Below are positions 45,510-55,734 of a stretch of 64,000 bases of DNA, piece by piece. The position numbers were made by a program, and so were the translations under genes. This DNA is from Apoderus coryli (Eukaryota; Arthropoda; Insecta; Coleoptera; Attelabidae), in NCBI GenBank assembly GCA_911728435.2, contig OU452216.1, positions 2,232,842 through 2,296,841 on the forward strand. The letters run 5' to 3'. Positions within the stretch are counted from its first letter, which is position 1, and every line of letters starts with the position of its first letter. The notes under the pieces are model-generated. The model made no database searches. It worked only from the letters and a program-made list of their open reading frames with translations, and was not told the origin of the DNA.

Positions 45510-45960
45510 CGGCAGGCAGTGTGACCTAAACTTCCAACATTTACAGAGAGCTTATACTAGCACGAGAATTGATTGAGAGAAAGATGTTTGTGGCGACACC
45601 TAGCGTGAACAGGCAATATGCCGGGTGAAACACAGTTCACTAACGACGGCCGGATAAGAAGTAATAACTCCATTATATCCTATTGCCAACACTAGATGCG
45701 CCCGAATCCCTTAGCAGGGAGGCTTTATTTAAGAATTGCTTGTTACATAAAGCAACAAGACTTTTCGGGCGCATCTAGTGTTGGCAATAGGATATAATGG
45801 AGTTATTACTTCTTATCCGGCCGTCGTTAGTGAACTGTGTTTCACCCGGCATATTGCCTGTTCACGCTAGGTGTCGCCACAAACATCTTTCTCTCAATCA
45901 ATTCTCGTGCTAGTATAAGCTCTCTGTAAATGTTGGAAGTTTAGGTCACACTGCCTGCCG

Positions 45961-46005
45961 ATCACCACTGATGAGTCGTGGATCGACGAAACGGCCGTCT
46001 GGTGG
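45961..46005 (+). ncRNA. Hammerhead ribozyme, retrozyme unit (plus)
   Basis: Textbook type I hammerhead: stem I CACCA, core CTGATGA (45968-45974), stem II GTCG-TGGAT-CGAC, GAA, stem III ACGGCCGT (palindromic, no monomer loop), cleavage after C45999, stem I TGGTG. Every catalytic position is conserved. Palindromic stem III suggests two copies act together as a double hammerhead. Cleavage would release 338-nt monomers from a tandem transcript. Confidence 0.88.
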
Positions 46006-46408
46006 AAGCATGTTGGTGTGAAATAAATTTCCAACATAACTTAAAAGTCTTGTTGCTTTATGTAACAAGCAATTCTTAAATAAAGCCTCCCTGCTAAGGG
46101 ATTCGGGCGCATCTAGTGTTGGCAATAGGATATAATGGAGTTATTACTTCTTATCCGGCCGTCGTTAGTGAACTGTGTTTCACCCGGCATATTGCCTGTT
46201 CACGCTAGGTGTCGCCACAAACATCTTTCTCTCAATATATATGGAACTTTACATTTAGCGTATTATAAACAAATCCTGCTCAATTTATCAGTCATTCGAG
46301 TCTTGTATAATTTTAAAATTGATATTTAAATACGAAAAGTTCCGAAAATACAAAACTTACCGAATATCGTGCTTCGTTTATTTATTCTCAGCCGGCTGGC
46401 GTGAGAAA

Positions 46409-47073
46409 TCAGGTAGAAGCTAACTTTAGTAGCGCATGTGCGGCCTCGAGACGCCGCTTCGCATCTAGCTCATCAGGATTCAAGGGTTCCTGATGGATTG
46501 CTTTTTTAGCTTGCTGTCGCACTCGCCTGGACGCAGCCATAATAAATCTTACTTGTGCGGCCTCATAATCATTTTGATCAACCTATAGAAAAAAGAGATA
46601 AAAAAGTTGTAGTTTTAATTACTTTATCTTAAGACGATATCGAAATTAAATTAAAATAAAATAGTTTCATATCATGAGAGAAAAATTTAAATTTTATATT
46701 CAATAAAACAAGTCTATTCCCCAATATACCTAAAGTAACAGGAGGTTTTTTGCACAATAAGTGGGCAATGCCTAGACGTTTTCACACATACATTTTCCCT
46801 ATTTTTAAGTCTTGCACAAATGTTACAAATTACAATAAATATTACTACAGGTACGTGTCTGAAGCCACTGATTATGGCAATTTATAACTGAACTTTATTG
46901 AGTGGACTTGTTTTATTCAATATTTGTTACACTGTGCTTTAAGTACGGACAACTTTGGTAAAAACTAATTTTATATTCACTGATATTTAGTAATTATTAA
47001 ATAAAAAACAAATACTTACATTTTCGCTCACTGCTATACTATTACATTCGGTACATATCTTGAATGAACCCAT
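46409..47073 (-). CDS. Small two-exon host gene, 75 aa, unrecognised
   Basis: Exon 1, 47073-47020, encodes MGSFKICTECNSIAVSEN and ends at a perfect donor (GTAAGT). Exon 2, 46582-46409, begins after CTATAG and encodes VDQNDYEAAQVRFIMAASRR and a helical Arg/Lys/Ala-rich continuation, ending AHALLKLAST before TGA. Phase is kept across the intron. A CxxC pair (CTEC) near residue 7 might bind zinc, and the second exon looks like one long amphipathic, positively charged helix. I do not know the family. Consistent splice sites and composition unlike the AT-rich surroundings argue that it is real. Confidence 0.6.
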
Positions 47074-47585
47074 TGCTTTGCTAGATTTTATAAATATAAT
47101 TAAATAATATCTTAAAAATGGACTTTAGCCTTTGAGATTTTGCGGATAACTAAGGATCCCAGAATGAAATGTGGATATTTATACACGTCAGGTAATTGTA
47201 TAAATACTATTAAACTCAATTTCCAGCTACCTGTAGGCATTGAAGTACCTGTGTACCTACCTACCTACCCTTTCATGTAAATCAATTAAAAAATGTATTT
47301 TTATTTTATGATATTGCAATTGTGGTGAAAACTATTTGCGTAAAAGATACCTGCTTATGGATTTGAATACCATAAAATCTAGACTCTTAAATAATATTCT
47401 TACATGTCCAAATATTTTTCTGTTTAATTTAGGCAAAGGGATTTCAGTAAAAACCAATAGGTATTCATTTGATCATCATCAATAGTATATTATAACACAT
47501 ACCTAAGTTCGTTATTTTCAAATTTTTCAAAGCTTTTTGAGATCGTTATTTATGGTCGCATTTTTCCCTAGGTAAGAAATCAGAT
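47074..47585. other. Upstream flank of the 75-aa gene, no feature seen
   Basis: AT-rich and non-coding. CTACCTACCTACC near 47258 is a short simple repeat. Presumably contains the promoter, but no clear TATA box. Confidence 0.35.
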
Positions 47586-47589
47586 TACG

Positions 47590-48612
47590 AGTATGCAGCG
47601 ATCGACAGTCACTAATCTGGCTGTATTTTCAAAGTTTGTTTGCGAAGAGTTAGATAGATCTGGTCAGATTGATGCAGTGTACACACACTTTGCCAAGGCT
47701 TTCGAGAGAATAAATCATGTTTTGCTATTGAGAAAGTTGGATGCCTTTTTTGGCTTGGTGATCTCTTCCTATTTATTTGAGAGATATCAATATATGTCTT
47801 TGTACGGTTTCGATTCACGTTGTTATAAAGCTGTCTCGGGAGTGCCTCAACGGTCCAATTTGGGTCCACTTTTGATTTGGATTTTCATGAATGATCTGGC
47901 TCTGAATCTGCAATGTTCTGCTCTCTTTTTTGTCGATGATGTTAAGATCTTTAAATCGATATACAGTGCGGAGGATTGTGAAAACTTACAATTATGTCTG
48001 AACAATATAAGACTTTGGTGTACCGCAAACTGCTTATATTTGAATCCTGACAAATGCACGAAAGAGACACCTGTAACTTATAATTATAGCATAGATAACG
48101 TTTTTGTATCACGTTTTGATTCTGTGGATGACGTGGGAGTATGTTTCGACTCTAAATTTTCTTTTAACGACCATATTCGGTCGAGGGTGAGCAGCGCCCT
48201 TCGAACATACGGCTTTGTGGTCCGATTCTCCAGACCCTTTTTGTTTTCGGGGCGATGGTTTTTATCCCGATCAATGTGTGAATTACTTCATTTTGACCAG
48301 TCGTTTTGAGGTTCCAAGTTTGAACTTACGACGCGGTATTGCACTGGTGGTGTTTTTATACAGGCTGTTAAATAACAGGATCTGTTGTAGTAATCTTCTA
48401 GAGCGGATTAGCTATTGGGTACCTCGAATGAGTGCCAGAAACAATTTTATCTTTCACAATAATAGAGTTAGAACAAATTTACTATTTAGATCGCCTATAT
48501 TTAATATGTGTAATACGTTTAATCGTATGTGCGACATTAATTTTGATGCACTGTACGATATTGTACAGCATGGTCCAAATTGGACACTTTTGATAGGAAA
48601 CACCGATTTCTA
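47590..48612 (+). pseudogene. Non-LTR RT fragment, 5'-truncated and frameshifted
   Basis: RT from the first conserved blocks: AKAFERINHVLLLRKL (worn FSKAFDxVDH), VSGVPQRSNLGPLLIWIFMND, active site FFVDDVKIF near 47935, WCTANCLYLNPDKC. The frame shifts near 48210 and continues with FCFRGDGFYPDQC and LNLRRGIALVVFLYRLLNN, then ARNNFIFHNNRVRTNLLFRS, the usual C-terminus. Q-R replaces Q-G in the PQG motif. The endonuclease is missing. It is related to the fragment at 56560-57460 (same NxxxxFHxxRxxTNLL C-terminal block). Confidence 0.8.
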
Positions 48613-48840
48613 GAGGAGTTCGAAGAAATATAACCTACATGTCACGAGCTCGATTTTCTACGAAATCAAATGCCGAAAACCGCGCCTCGGTATCTTGAAC
48701 CGTTTAAAAGATACAGGGTGGTTTTGACTTTTGTGCATTTTTAATCTACCTCTGTAACTTGTTTATTTATGATTATTTTTTGTTTATGTGAAAACATTCG
48801 CAAGGCACTTTTTTGAGAGGAATCCACTTTTGTTTTATTA

Positions 48841-50146
48841 ATGTTTTCAAATAAATAATGTTAGATGCATAGCGAAGTAACCTTAGTAGCCAACAGTCGC
48901 TGTCAATCAATTAGTATCTTTTCATTCAAATCCAAGCTTTGAACTGAAACAAGATTTACCTGTTTTTTAAATATGTATTCTCATACAACTACGAAAAATA
49001 TGACATGTTAAAATGTTATTGCGATTCACATGAAGATGCTCAGGCCGCCAGCAATCTTTATTTTGACCGCTACCCTGAAAGAAGACAACCTCTTCGGGAT
49101 TTGTTTTCCCGTTTGCATAAAAAACCAAGACCAAGAACATACCAAGCTCGAAATAGGGACAGAGAAGTAGAAAAAATAACTGTTTTAGGGGAAATTCAAA
49201 ATCGGAAAAATCTTTCATTACGTAAAATACAGTTGAATACAGGTATACCAAAAACTACTGCTTTGCGAATACTGAAAAACAATAAATTCAAACTCTAGGT
49301 ATAGAGTGAGAAAGATTCACAAGCTGCAACCAAATGACCCACAATTCAGGCTCGACTTCTGCCAATCGTATTTGAGAAAATATGCTGAAAACCGGAATGT
49401 ACCGCAGAACATTATATGGACTGACGAAGCGTGCATAAGCAGCGCTGGTATTTTCAACAGAGATACAATTCCTACAACTGGACTTTGTAAAATCCATATA
49501 TCCATATATGGAGACACAGAATCAGGGCCGATACAGCTTTTGGGTCGGTATTTTCAGATGAAGGTTTATTGTTCCCTATATCTTTGAGGGTAGCCTTACA
49601 GCAGCGCGATATCTGAAAATATTACGGGAATTTGTTAAACCAGTTATTGATGACTTGCCATTAACGGAAATTGAAAACGTATACTTCCAACAAGACGGGG
49701 CGCCGTGTCATAACGCACAGATTATAAGGACATTTTTAAACCAACAATTTGATGACAATTGGCTTGGCAACCGGGGCCCTATTCATTGGCCGGCAAGGTC
49801 CCCCCATCTAACGCCCCTGGATTTTTACCTTTGGGGAAGAATAAGAGACCTCACATATAAGCGGAATCCTGATTCTCGAGATGCGTTGGAAGCAGCAGTG
49901 CGATATGCTTTTGATTCTATATCTGCGGTAGAATTAATCAATGCTGTTAATCATGTCCAGAAGCGAAGTCAATTATGCTCTAATATAAATGGTATTCAAT
50001 TAGAACACCTGTTGTAATAAATCATTTTGCTTTATTATGATATACTCTTTGTTCTTGTTGTTTTTTATTAAATTAATTAAAATTATGATATTGTTTTTTT
50101 GTTAAGATAAATTTTCAAAGACGCATCTAACATAATTTGAAAACAT
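48841..50146 (+). mobile_element. Tc1/mariner-superfamily transposon, 1306 bp
   Basis: Inverted ends ATGTTTTCAAAT...ATGTTAGATGC at 48841-48870 and 50121-50146 (the left has a 4-bp insertion) bracket a broken transposase gene. Length is typical of mariner-like elements. A flanking TA duplication is not visible, so the true ends may lie slightly outside these repeats. Confidence 0.65.
49003..50017 (+). pseudogene. DD41D transposase, two frameshifts
   Basis: Piece 1 (49003-49298): a DUF4817-like N-terminus (AASNLYFDRYPERRQPLRDL) and a helix-turn-helix (LSLRKIQLNTGIPKTTALRI). Piece 2 (49306-about 49560): FRLDFCQSYLRKY and first catalytic D in IIWTDEACIS. Piece 3 (about 49565-50017): YFQQDGAPCHNAQ with the second D, IHWPARSPHLTPLDFYLWGR with the third D, 41 residues after the second, giving DD41D. 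The three pieces occupy three frames, so it is inactive by two frameshifts but well preserved. Confidence 0.8.
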
Positions 50147-50504
50147 CGAATCAGTGGCGTTCAAATGATGAAAGATTTTGTGGAAGGAATTTCACAGATC
50201 TCACCACCGACTCAAAATATCGCACCGCAAAGACACAAATATGACATAGAAACATAGGCTCAAATACCAGTCTTTGCCAGTCTACTTTGAAAATCCCAGT
50301 TATAAATAAATGCAATCTCTAGACATGAACAACATACACTTCACTACTACCTCCGCCTTTCAGTTTTGAGGCGAGTTTTTATTTTTTTTCCTGCATCGAC
50401 CCTCCCCACAAACCCCTGCGATTAACAATGATTATTTTTCAAATTCTATGTGCAACTCATTGCGACGGCTCTGACAACAAGTGGAAAAGGCACAACCGGA
50501 GCTA
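50147..50504. other. Non-coding stretch between two transposons
   Basis: No ORF of note. CAGTGGCGT near 50152, next to the mariner end, may be the stub of a hAT-like MITE. Confidence 0.3.
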
Positions 50505-51639
50505 CACTGTTAAAAATTGGGTGAGAAATACGTAAGGTTTGTAGTAAACATACATGTTTTTTATGTAATATTAGGTAAATCTTAAATATTCGCGAATATT
50601 GCCGATAATTTACCCAGATTACGTATTTTTCCTTAGTAATATCGTAAAAACTCATTACCAAAATGCGTTTTCACGATATAATTTGTGTGGATTCAAATCT
50701 TATCGAAAATTTTCTATTTCCCTGCAAATCTACACATTACTTTTAGTACTATTCCGTGGCTCCTAGGAATTTTACGACACTTTCGTAAAAACATCCTTAC
50801 AGCGCAAGCGCAGCAGTTATGCGAGTATATACAGCAGCCATTTACCCTTTACAATTCAGCGTTATCAAACAAACAATGCACATTTATCATTTAAGAACTG
50901 ATTTAATAAACCTAAAACACAAATTAAATACAATAAGCTGTGCCCAAAAAGTTAACAAAATATTAGCGGTGTGTAGGTACGGTTGCAGAGAAATAGTGAA
51001 TGGCTTTCTTTTGAGGTTCTAATAATAAGCGCGTCTACATACATTAGCTGTGCTTATAGTCAGGAGCCGCATTGTATATGTTTTCGGGCCTAATGTAAGA
51101 AACTTCTAAGACTGAATATTTACTTTTTTTGTTTGCAAAGTATAATATAGTAGATACATAACATTAGGAAAATATGGCAGCTCAAAATCAACAAATTTTA
51201 AATTGTAACTGCCTAAAACTTAGGAAAGTTAAAAAATGATGTAAATTATTTCTTCCTTAATTTTTAATTGCATTTTTTTGTATAACGTTTCTAGTACATT
51301 TGTTAAAATTCGCATTTGATATGTTTTCCAGCCTAATGTAAGAAACTTGTAAGACTGAATTTACGTGTTTGTTTGTTAAGTATGCGGTACCTATTGTTAG
51401 GAAAATATGGTGAGAAATTTTAGTTTCTAGATAAGCATGTTTATAGCATTTATATTTTCGTTAAATATTAAAAATCGGGAAAACTTGTAATTCTGTGTTT
51501 ATATTCAACATATAGGGTAAAGAATTAACATGCCACAATGTGGTAAGTTGTGCGTAGTTTAAGATCGTTTGAACTAGTTCACTTACTTTGTAACACCTAT
51601 TTTCAGATTTGTAATTGTTATCAATTCATCCTTGAATAA

Positions 51640-51780
51640 TGCATTTTTTCTAATTTCGACCCTATTATTGCCACTGATAATGAGAGTATATACTTTCGAA
51701 ACATGTATGGTACATTGATTTAATTATAAAAGATTATATTGTGGAGCAGACGTCTTTCATTCCATTATGCATTTATTTTT
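51640..51780 (+). mobile_element. PLE 3'-end fragment with a degenerate hammerhead
   Basis: CCACTGATAATGAGAGTATA then TTCGAAACATGTATGG at 51671-51710. The layout matches the PLE hammerhead, but the core has a G-to-A change (CTGATAA). GTGGAGCAGACGTC near 51743 equals the GTGGAGTAGACG box of the intact PLE 3' end. Confidence 0.6.
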
Positions 51781-51966
51781 TTCACCACTCTTTAATCAAA
51801 TATAAACTGGGAAAGTAAAAAAAAATTTTAAGTTGTGAAAACCACTGTAACCTAAAAGGAGAAATATTTTTTAGGCCGCAGTGGTTTTTATATAAAACTT
51901 AAAAAGTTGTTTTTAATTTTTCTTTACTTTTTCCAGTTTACATTTGGTTTAAAAAGTGGTGAAAAA
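51779..51966. repeat. Inverted repeat, arms about 70 bp, imperfect
   Basis: TTTTTCACCACTCTTTAATC...CCACTG and its reverse (CAGTGG...AAAGTGGTGAAAAA) flank a loop of about 40 bp. Arms differ by several mismatches and indels, so it is an old foldback or MITE. Confidence 0.55.
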
Positions 51967-52179
51967 TCCAATAAATTGACGTTAATCATCTTCCGCCACA
52001 ACAAACTACCAGATTTTCTACTCAATTTTTGCCACCAGAAGTACAGAGTGCCCATCGGTATAGATGTTCGCCATTTTAGTTTACCGAATTGGCAGCCGTT
52101 TGAATTTTTCAATATGAAATGATTTATAAAAGAAATACAATAAAATCATAAGTTTTTAACTTTAATTATGTAATTTTAA

Positions 52180-52400
52180 ACTTCAATATTTTAATGCATT
52201 TTTTTTACATGAAATGGTGAGTTATACTACTAAGTATATCGTTTGGTATATCAGTGCTTTCTTGTTTCTAGACTTTAACATATTCCTCTTTGTCATATAA
52301 TAATTGATGTAATAACCACTGATGATGAGGCTTGGAGCCTTGAAACATGTCTGGTTTTACTATTGACGCATAGAGCGATTATTAAATTTCTTTGGTGGTG
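52180..52400 (+). mobile_element. PLE 3'-end fragment with intact-looking hammerhead
   Basis: Contains the ribozyme at 52315-52356 and the usual PLE 3' context. It lies inside the CACTGTTAAAA element, so this insertion is younger than that element. Confidence 0.6.
52315..52356 (+). ncRNA. Hammerhead ribozyme, third PLE subfamily
   Basis: Stem I ACCA, core CTGATGA at 52319-52325, one extra U, stem II GAGGCT-TGG-AGCCTT, GAA, palindromic stem III ACATGT, cleavage C at 52351, stem I TGGT. All catalytic bases are present. Stem II differs wholly in sequence from the 41182 copy but is still paired, which is covariation across subfamilies. Confidence 0.72.
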
Positions 52401-53069
52401 TTGAGTTTCATTTCACACACAAAAGATCTGACTCCATTTCAGTATGGACAATTTTTCAGGTCTCCAGAAACTATCTGGGTACATAGATCACCTAAAAATG
52501 TTGTACAAATACGGTAAGTATAATGAAATATTCAGGTAAAGTTTCAGTAAATTCACATAAATATTCATGAAAGTACAAAAAAATTACGTATAATTACGTT
52601 CTTACTGTACAAAAATGGTATTTTTCCCCCATTTTTTATGTAAGAACACTGTAAATTTTAAGTAAATTCCACTATTGTTTTACGAGCATTGTACTTTTCC
52701 GGGCCTTACCGCAAAAATACGTTAAAATATTGGTATTATTTAGACAGCGATTTGTAAAAGTACACGTAACTAAGCGTACTTTTATGTTGTAATATTAATC
52801 TTATAAGTGTATTTTTACATGACATGCAGCGTAATTTTAATTTGTAATTTTACGATATTGTGTAATTGTACACCAAATTAAGTGTAACTTTAATGTGTAA
52901 TTTTACCTTAATATTGTATTTTTACACTAAATGTGGCGTAATTTTAAATTTTAATATTTCGATTAATATTGTAGTTGTACAGTCAAGGTGGAAAATTACG
53001 TGAGGGAATGGTTGAATAAATATTACAGTTATATTTTACGTAAATTTACTATTCTGTTTTAACAGTGCA

Positions 53070-53895
53070 CAGTCAATACATATAATATTATTAAAAATAG
53101 AATTGTCAGTAATCTAATCTATACATGAGAAGAATATAAAACAGAACGAAACTTTTCACCATAATAAAAATACATTTTTGAGCAAATCAATGAACGTTTA
53201 ACAGCTTTGGCAGTTTTAGCAATTGAAAGCAAATTTATTAAACAAATTTTAATGAGAAAGTCATCAACGTGTTTGCCCGTGAGAAGAATCGGGGTCCTTA
53301 AATATTTAATCGGGGATATTTAGATACACTTTGAAGGTCACTGCGATGCGTCAATGTTTTCAGCATCGTTCTTAACATAACCTTTATCAGAATACTGATA
53401 TGTATCAATCAGTGCAATGAAATACTATAATATACGTTTCCATTAAATTAACTATTAGGCAATGATTAATATGCAATAGCATATAACTTGCCAAAGTAAC
53501 TAGTAAATTTATTCTAAAACTTCCGAAGCTTTCTGAGCTTAATTTGACAAGAACTAAAACCACTTGATTTAGAATACATGCATAAACTACGCACTATAAA
53601 TAATTGGCAGCAATTTGATAACCTTTACCGCATATTACAATTTTCAATAATAAAATATCTACTAATTTAAACGAATATAAAGTACAACTTAAATAATTAC
53701 CTTGTAAAATGTTGTACAAACCAATAATTAAATATTAAAACTTCTCGAACTTCACTTACAAAACTTGAACTAATGTAGCCGACAGTCACGTACCAACTAA
53801 TTTCAGATTTTCTGCGATGAAAAAAGGGTAAACATACAATTTCTTTACCTGGAACCTGCATCCCTATATCGAGAACTAGGTATACAGAGGGTGGG
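53070..53895. other. AT-rich stretch, nothing recognised
   Basis: No coding support. Part of a long minus frame that starts at 54257 extends here, but this part is not conserved-looking. Confidence 0.35.
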
Positions 53896-53989
53896 ACTAT
53901 TATTTCATACTTTTTTATGGTTACATACTTTAGAAAAGGGCACGATATTTCTAAAAGGAGATAAAATGTACAAGGTGGGGCAGAATGGA

Positions 53990-54257
53990 ACGGGAGATCA
54001 CGTGCCAAGGAACAATGCAACGCACAACTTCCATTGAGGATCTGGCTGTATGTGTGTGGCACCATCTTGTTGAAACTAAACATTTCTTGTGTTAATTCTT
54101 CGTCGTTGCAATTCTGGGAAAAAAAGGTTTTCAAGATGGAAACATACCGCTCGGCAATTACAGTTGCTCTTTTTGCATTAAAAAAAGGGTATCGATCACT
54201 CGAAGTCGACTCACAGCATTCCAAACGTGACTTTTGTTTTCTGCTGCCCACTAGCAA
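53990..54257 (-). pseudogene. Tc1/mariner-type transposase remnant
   Basis: The minus strand shows ATVIAERYVSILKTFF, like the TVNSERYxxML block of DDE transposases. In a shifted frame near 54076-54051 it reads FQQDGATH, the second catalytic D motif. A PPxxxxL-type block follows in yet another frame. At least two frameshifts; only the middle of the catalytic domain survives. A longer open frame to 53697 is accidental. Confidence 0.5.
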
Positions 54258-54720
54258 CAGTTCGGTTTATTGATAGAACCACATAAACAAAAGTTTTATC
54301 AGTATAATGAGTGTTAGAGAATTCAAGGCCGTAATACTGTTATATTTATTACATTGTATTTCATTAATTTTAGGTAATGAAATAGAAATTGTTGTAAAAA
54401 TTAAATCTGTTCTTCTCCTAAAAGAGGTAGATAGCATTATTTTTGCAAAATATTTAGGTATAAGAAAAAACATTTAATTAATGGAAAAATTTACCGATAA
54501 ATATTAAAATAAGAAAATAAAAATGTTATAGAATCAACGACTCTGGCAAAATCATGCGTTCTGTTCGTATAAGTTTAGTTGCTGGTAGAAGTTTTCTTGA
54601 AAAAAAAACGTACATATTAGATACATGAATGAATAGAATGTCTCGGATTTTACGCTACTGTATTACCGTTAGAAGTTCTGGCAATTCATCTGTGTCCTCT
54701 GGAGCTTAAGCAGAAACACT
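54258..54720. other. AT-rich stretch, nothing recognised
   Basis: No gene or clear repeat. Confidence 0.3.
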
Positions 54721-54895
54721 ATGCGCGATGGTCAATAAAAATTTTCTCTGATAGCCAAGCGGCCATAAGAGCCTTATGTTCATCAAGATCCATACTAAGA
54801 ACAGTGTGGAATTGACAATATAGGCTCTCTAAGATCGGGAGGAACAATAATCTGACTATGGTGTAGGTGCCTAGCCACTCTGGTCTTAAGTAGAA
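54721..54895 (+). pseudogene. RNase H fragment of a non-LTR retrotransposon
   Basis: IKIFSDSQAAIRALCSSRSI carries the third RNase H motif, and VPSHSGLK the block before the last catalytic D. Three in-frame stops, two of them where Trp is expected (TGG to TGA/TAG). The RT part is absent. The surrounding 54896-55240 shows nothing else. Confidence 0.6.
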
Positions 54896-55240
54896 TGTGC
54901 CCTTCAATTATTTTAAGTTAATTTATTAGTTTTATTTCTAGAAATATCAAAAATCGTGAGCCTTCTAGAAAAATTTATTGTAATGAGGTTTTTTGGAGAA
55001 CCTGTAATTTTGGTATAGTGTGAAATTCTGTCAATTATCCCTTATGTTATTAGTTTTTAAAATAATATAAAACTATATAGGTTCAAAAAACATATTTCTT
55101 TGTTGTTGTAGAAATATAAGTTTACACATTGTTGTTTATTAAGGCATCAAAACGGCAATTTTTATTGAACCTACTTAGAATTTTGGTATTTTAAAGACTA
55201 ATAATATAATTGCGACAGAACCTAACACTATACCAAAATT

Positions 55241-55580
55241 ACAGGGTGTCCTCATAACACTATATTTTTTTGATATTGAGAGTGGTTCCATTAAAAAGAA
55301 AACAAAAATTTAACTCAAATTTATGCCTATGAACTCCTTATAAAAACATCTATCAAACACCGTTTATATATTTCCAATATCTGTTAAAGTTTCTGAGATA
55401 CGAGAAGGGTCCAAAAACTGATTTTATTGATTTCGCTCCTGTATCTCGAAAACTAAATGTGTTACTCAAAATATGATTAGGGCATCGTGGGTTTCACAAA
55501 AAAATAGAAAACCGCATCCCACTAACTTTCACAATAACGGAGCTATACTCTGCAATTACAACGAAATCTGGACACCCTGT
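55241..55580. mobile_element. MITE, 340 bp, ends ACAGGGTGTCC
   Basis: ACAGGGTGTCC at 55241 and GGACACCCTGT ending at 55580 are inverted ends, with no longer inverted arms and no ORF. The interior has two CTCGAAAACTAAATG-type boxes. The same terminal motif occurs singly near 34206. Confidence 0.65.
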
Positions 55581-55734
55581 ACAAAATGACCGAAGAAACG
55601 TATTTCCGGTGAAATTAAAAAATTCAATTATTTATTTAGACTAACAGCCTCCATAAATATAAATACATAATATAATATTACATATACATGGTGTATCAGA
55701 GAGCATGGCCAAAATTTGTGAGTGAATTGGGGAC

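Larger units (their letters stand above)
45393..46236. mobile_element. Retrozyme-like locus: inverted 338-bp tandem units
   Basis: Left block (45393-45764) is a minus-orientation tandem of a 338-bp unit: AAGAATTG(T/C)TTGTTACATA occurs at 45393 and 45731. Right block (45765-46236) is a plus-orientation tandem of the same unit: CGGGCGCATCTAGTG occurs at 45766 and 46104, again 338 apart. The two blocks form 313-bp inverted arms with a 59-nt loop and only a few mismatches. Each block carries one complete hammerhead ribozyme. No ORF. Short non-coding tandem units carrying a type I hammerhead are how animal retrozymes are defined; PLE machinery is the presumed driver. Confidence 0.75.
50505..53067. 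mobile_element. TIR element with CACTGTTAAAA ends and subterminal repeats
   Basis: CACTGTTAAAA at 50505 and TTTTAACAGTG ending at 53067 are inverted ends. Both subterminal regions are dense in TACGTA and GTAATTTTA-type boxes; about a dozen copies in both orientations lie within 52500-53050 and a few within 50520-50660, as in DNA transposons whose transposase binds subterminal sites. No transposase ORF, so non-autonomous. The 2.56-kb interior holds a duplicated box (51075-51175 and 51315-51415, CCTAATGTAAGAAACTT...) and inserted PLE-derived pieces. Superfamily undetermined. Confidence 0.6.

Noticed and set aside
47847..48059. Minus-strand ORFs over the RT fragment at 47.6-48.6 kb
   Set aside because: Antisense to clear RT motifs (FVDD, PDKC) on the plus strand.
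53697..53990. C-terminal half of a 186-residue minus ORF as a gene
   Set aside because: Only the N-terminal part resembles a transposase, and its motifs lie in shifting frames; the rest has no protein-like conservation.
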